From the NCBI RefSeq assembly GCF_014297445.1, contig NZ_JACORU010000001.1, forward strand, positions 496,001-560,000: a stretch of DNA of 64,000 nucleotides, read 5' to 3'. The notes beneath the pieces were generated by a model. That model did not search any database, was not told the DNA's origin, and saw only the letters and a program-made list of their open reading frames with translations. The translations under genes and the position numbers were made by a program. Shown here piece after piece: positions 30,101 through 36,100 of the stretch (position 1 is its first letter; every line of letters starts with the position of its first letter). The stretch comes from Ramlibacter albus (lineage in GTDB: Bacteria > Pseudomonadota > Gammaproteobacteria > Burkholderiales > Burkholderiaceae_C).

Positions 30101-33100
30101 ACTCACGTTCACCGCCGAGCCGCCCACCGGGATGTTGGTGAGCGAGCCGGTCGAGCCGTCGAGCGACACGGTCGTCGTGCCGAGGATGATCTTCTCGCTG
30201 GAGCCGTCGAGCACGCCGCCCACGGTGACCTTCAGGGACGCCACGAGGTCCGACGCCTCCACCAGCGTCGCGGGGTCGGCGTTGTCGTCGATGCTCAGGG
30301 CGCTGCCCGTGAACGACACCGTGTTCGTGATCTTCGTGCCGTCGCTCGGGTCCAGGTCCACCACGGGCGCGGTGGTGTCGGCGCTGATCAGCAGCTCCTT
30401 GGTCGTCGTGTCGGTGGCCTTGTTGCCGGCCGTGTCGTACACGATGGCGGTGACGTCGTACTTGCCGTTGAAGGCCGCCGTGCCGGTGCCCGCCGGGCTG
30501 AGCACGTTGGCGGCGGGGATCTGCAGCGTCCAGGTGCCGCCGCCCCACGTCAGGCCGTCGCCGCCGCCCGTGTAGGTGACGCCGTCCACGGTGACCTTGA
30601 GCGTCTCGCCGCTGCCGACGGTGGCCGAGCCGGTGATCTGCGGGGTCGTGTCCGCCGTGGTGAGCGTGTTGACCGTCGGCACCGGCGCGGGCGCGACGGT
30701 GTCGATGCTGATCGTCTGCGACGTGGTGCTGCCGCTCGTGGCGCTCAGCGTGTACGTGCCGTCGGCCAGCGTGGTGCCGGTGTAGTCCCAGGTCCAGGCA
30801 CCGGACGCGCTGGACGTAACCGTGGCGGTGCTCTTGGTCGCGCCGCCCGAATCCTTCAGCACCAGCGTGACCGACGCCGACGCGCCGGCGGAGCCGTTGA
30901 ACTTGAGCGTGTTGTCGTTCGTGACGAAGTCGCCCACCGCGCCGCTGTCGGTGGTGATGCTGTCGATGCTCAGCGACTTGGTGTGCGTGACCGTCGCCGT
31001 GTCGGAGTACTGGATGCCGGCGTCGTCGAAGTACGTGGCCGTGACCGTGAGCGTCCCGTTGAGCATCGCGGCGAGGTTCAGGCCGCTGACGGTGAACCCC
31101 GTGCCGGTGGACGTCGCCGTGGTGCTGAGCGTCGTGGCGCCATCCGTGATCGTCACGTAGATCGTGTTGCCCGAGGGGACGAAGGTCGTCGTGCCGTTGA
31201 TCGTGACGTTGTCGTCTTCCGTCTGGTCCAGGACGCCGTCGCCACCGATCGGCTCGGTGATCGTGAGCACCGGCGCGGCCGGGTCGTACGTGATCGACTT
31301 GCTGTTGCTCGCCGCGTTACCGACGATGTCGGTGCCGTTCACGCTGATCGTGTAGGTGCCGGCCGCGAGCCCGGTGAAGCTGCCCGAGGTCGGCGCCTTG
31401 GTGCCGGTGTCGATGCTCCAGTTGCCGCTGGCGTCGGTCGTGGTCGTCCACGTGAAGCCGTTGAGCGTGACGGTCACGCCCTGCCCCGAGCCGAGGTCGC
31501 TGGTGCCGGTGAGCAGCGGCGTGTTGTCGCTGGTCTTGGTGTTGGTGGTGATGTCGATGTTGGCCGACGTGTCCACCACCAGCGTCTTCGTCGCCGTGCT
31601 GCTGGTGCTGCCGGCCGCGTTGCTCGCCACGGCGGTGAGCGTGTAGGTGCCGTCGGGCAGCGTGCTGCCCGTGCGGTCCACCGTCCACGTCGAGCCGCTC
31701 GCCGCCACGCTGGTGGAGAAGGTCGTGTTGTTGCTCGAATCCTTGAGCGTCACCGCGACGACGGAACCCGAGGTCGTGGTGCCCGAGAACACCAGCGACG
31801 GGTCGTTCGTGTAGAAGTCGGTGGTGTTCGTGCCGGTGTCGGTGGAGATCGCCGAGATCGTCACGGTCGGCACCGTGGTGTCGACGGTGAATGTCTGCGC
31901 CGCGGTCGACGTGAGTGTGTTCGGTCCGCCGGACTTGCTGGAGACGGCGGTGACGGTGTGGACCGTGCTGGTGAGCGACGTGGCGCTGTGGTCGTAGGTC
32001 CATGCGCCCGCGGTGCTGGTCACCGCGGTGCCCACGCTCGTGCCGTCGACGTACACCGTGACGGTGCGGCTCGCCTCGGCGATGCCGCTGAAGGTCAGCG
32101 TGGGGTCGTTGGTGAGGAAGTCGGTCGTGCTCGTGCCGGCATCGGTGGTGATCGCCTTCACCGTCACGTTCGAGACCGTGGAGGTGTTGCCGGCGCCGTC
32201 CGTGCCCTTCACGCTCACGAGGCTGTTGGCCGTGAGCCCCGTGGCCGGGAAGCTGCCGCTCGTGGGCGTCGCGGTGGCGGTGTTCACGGACCATGTGAGG
32301 TCCGGCTGCACCGTGGTCGTGTACGTCAGCGTCGTCGCGGTGTCGTTCGCCACGTCGACCACCACGGTCAGCGTGGAGCCGGCGGCGAGGTCCGTCGTGC
32401 CCTTGATCGTCGGCGTGCTCGTGCTGGCGCTCGGGCCGCCTGTGATGTCGATGTCCGGAGCCACGGTGTCGTGGTTCACCGTCACCGTGTCCGTCGACGT
32501 GCCGATGGCCGCGGCCACGGCGAGCAGGCCGTCCGACTTCGTCGCGAAGCTGGTCGTCACGAGCGACCAGGTGCCGTTGGCGGCAACGGCCGCGGTGCCG
32601 ATGCTCGTGCCGCCGACGCTGACCGTGACGGTGTCCGCGGTCGTCGTGTTCGAGCTCGTGCCGGAGATCGTCACCGAGTCGTCGTCGGTGGCGGAGAGGT
32701 TGGTGTCGGGGCCGAAGCCCGTGATCGACACGCCCTTGGTGGTGGTGGGCGCGCTGCCCAGCTGCAGCTTGGGCAGGGCGACGTCCTGGAACAGGATGTT
32801 GGGCGACTCGGTGGCGCTCACACCGGCGGTAACGAGCCAGGTCGAGCTGGGGCCGAGCGTGTTCGTGATGTCGCTCGGCGCCACCGTCACGGTCCACGTG
32901 CCGGTGCTGACCGTCGCGGTGTAGGTCTTGCTCGAGCCCGTGGCAACGTTCCTCACCGTGACGGTGACGGCGTTGCCCTGGATCGTCGCGCTGGTGCCGT
33001 TGGTCGTCGACCCCGTGATCAGCACGTTGGACGCGGCCTCGGTCGTGTCGATGACGTTGTCGCTCGCGATCGTGTTGATCGTGATCTTCGCCCCCAGGCT

Positions 33101-36100
33101 GGGCGAGTTGGTCGAGGTCTCCGTGCGCGTGACCGCGCTCACGCCCGTGTTGCCGGCGGAGTCGGCCGCGGAGTTCGCGGCGCTCGCGGTGAGCGTCACC
33201 GACGAATAGCTGCCCGACGGCCGCGGCACGCTGGCCGTCCATGTCCCGTTCGAGTTGACGGTGGTCGTGGCCGAGCTTGTCTTGCTGTTGGAGCCGAGGA
33301 CGTCGATCGTGATCGTCGTGCCCGACGCGAGATCCGAAATGCCGGTGACGGTGTTGTTCGCGTTCGTGTCCCAATACTGCGGGCCCGCGAACGCGATCTG
33401 CGGGGGCGCCTTGTCGTGCAGGTAGCCGCCGCTGGTGGCCGTCGCACTGCCGATCGCGGCGCTGACGGTCATGTAGCTGCCGGCCAGGCTGGTCAGGTCG
33501 ATGCCCGTCGCGGTCCAGGTGCCGCCGGAGACGACGGCGGTTGTCGTGACGTCGGGCGTCGCCGAGTCGCTGTCCGACCACGTCACCGTCACCGTCTGGC
33601 CGTTGACGTTGGTTGCGGTGCCGATGACGCTGATGCTGTCGTCCTCGCGCCGGTTGATCGTGGTGTCCCAGGTCCCCACGATGCCGTATTCGGTGCCGGA
33701 AGAGCCGACGCTCCCCGTCGTTCCCGTCGTCGCCGCGGTGGTCACCGTGGTGATGGCGAGCGTCACCGGCGTGAGCGTCTGCGTGGCGTTCGCGGTACGG
33801 CCGGAGCTGTCGGTCGCGGTGGCCTGCACGCCCATCGCGGTGCTGATGCCGGCGACCGGGAACGAACCGCTGATCGGCGCGGAGCTCGCCGTGTCCAGCG
33901 TCCACGCGCCGACCGAGTTGGTCGTGACGTTGTAATAGAGCGCGTCGGTCAGCGTGCCGTCGTTGTTCGGGTCGATGCGCACGACGATCGAGCCGCTCAG
34001 CACGGACGACGTGCCGGCAATGGTGGGCTTGGTCGTGCCGGAGTTGGCCGTGGCTCCGCCGGTGATCGTGATCGTCGGCCCGGTGACGACGGCGAGCTCG
34101 CCCGTCGACGAGTCCACCGCGGTCGCGCCGCCGGAGCGCGTGGTCGTCGCGGTCACGTCGTACGTGTTGCCGGCCACCACCGGGTTGCCGCCGGGGATGG
34201 TGATGCTCCACGTCGTGTTGTTGGTGCCGCTGTAGGTGATGCTGCCGCCGCTGAACGACTGCGTGTAGCCCGAGCGCGTCACGGTCACGGCGAGCGAGTC
34301 GGTGCCGCTGTTCGTGCCGCCCCACGTGCCCGTGATCGTGGGCGTGGTGTTGTTGGTGCTGAGCGTGTTGACGACCGGGCGGTCGATGGCCGTCGCCGTC
34401 GTCGAGTTGCCGGAAGAGTCCGAGCCGGTTGCCGTGACCTTCGAGTACGAGGTGAAGCCCGACGAGGGCACCGAGCCGCTGGTGGGCGACGTGACTGAGG
34501 TGTCCACCGTCCACGTGCCGTCGGCCAGCACGAGCGCGGCGTACGTGACCGTCGTCGCGCCGTTGCCGTACACGTCGACGACCACCGTCATGTTCGAGCC
34601 CACGGGCACGCCGGAGGTCGTGCCGCTGATCGAAGGCCGCCCCGCCGTCGCCAGCGTGTTCACGCCCACCGTCGGCGCGACGGAGTCGTGCAGTGCGGTT
34701 GCCGTGTCGCCGCTGGAGCCCGCCACCTGCGTGGTGCCGCCGGCGGCGGTGACCACCTTCGCATCGAAGGTGAGCGTGCCTTCCGCCAGGCCGCTCACGT
34801 TGGCGGTGGTGGACCACGTGCCGTCCGCCGCCGCGGTGGCCCACACGGTCGCCGTGGCGTTGGCGCTGTCGGTGATGACCACCATGATGTTGGCGTTCGC
34901 CGTGGCGCGCGACGTGCCCTGGATGACAAGCGCGTCGTCTTCGCTCGCGTTGACGATGCCGTCGCGGTTGGACGCGTAGTCCACCGGCGCCTTGATCTTC
35001 ACGTAGTCCGCCGCGCTGACCGGGTTGGACGGCGTCATCGGGCCGGCCAGCACGCCGAGCGAGGAAAAGTCGGCGTTCTTGTCGTAGCTGCCGCCGACGC
35101 CGTTGAGGTCGGCGTTGATCGGGCCGGGCTGCGTCTGCGAGAACGCGACGTAGCTCACCGACGTGTTCGGCCCGAAGTTGGCGATGCCGGTCGAGCCGCG
35201 CGGGCCGTAGTTGCCGCTCTTGTCGAGCGGGGAGGGAATCGCCAGCACGGCGGCGATGTCCTTCACCGGCACCTTGAAGCTCACGAAGATGTCGTTCTTG
35301 CCGTCGTTGCCGACGTCGGTGTCCTGGCCCACCGGCGGCGCGGCCGGGTTCCAGTTCGGGTCGCTCGTCGCGCTCACCGCCACGGCGGAGTAGTTCACGC
35401 CGTTCTGCATGGCGTACACGCCGTTGTTCGCGAGCCAGCCGGTGGGCAGCGGCTGCGTGCTCGTCGTGTTGGGCGAGATGTTCAGGTCGGTGCCCGGGTC
35501 CATCAGCCGGATCACCTGCGCGCTGCTGCGGCCGTCGACGGTGAAGAAGATGTCGATCTTGCCGTCGCTGTTGGCGTCCATGCCGATCGTCAGCACGCCG
35601 TTGAACACCGGCGGGCTCGAGCTCGTGGGGTTGTCCACGCGCACGCGGAAGTACATGTAGTCGTCGTTCGACGTTCCCGTCGTGCCGCCGTCGTCGTAGG
35701 CCGCGTACAGCGACCCGTGCGTGGCGTCGGCCACGATGTCGGTATCGGCCGCCTTGGCCTGGCTGTCGCCCTGCGGGTCCTGCGCGCTGCCGAACATGAT
35801 CGGGATCCAGCCGCTCGCGCCGGAGAGGCTGACCGTCGACAGGCGCGCGTCGTAGGCCTGTTCGGCCTGCTCCGACAGGAACGCGGTGGCGGTGATCTCG
35901 CCCGTCTGGTATTCGAAGACCCAGTCGCCGTTGGCGTTGCGGCTGCCGGTGGCGTCGGTGGACGCCGCGACCTCGGTGTCGGTGAGTTTCGCGATCGCCT
36001 GCACGAAACGCTCGCCCTGCACGCCGGCCGCGACGTCGCAGCCGTACAGCATGATGTCGCCGTCGCGCGTGAACCACTGGCGCAGCAGCGCGAATTCGTC

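Noticed and set aside
26408..34498. Open plus-strand frame of 2,696 codons opposite the Ig-like region
   Set aside because: Arg-rich, no domain, start site or ribosome-binding site; same composition artefact.
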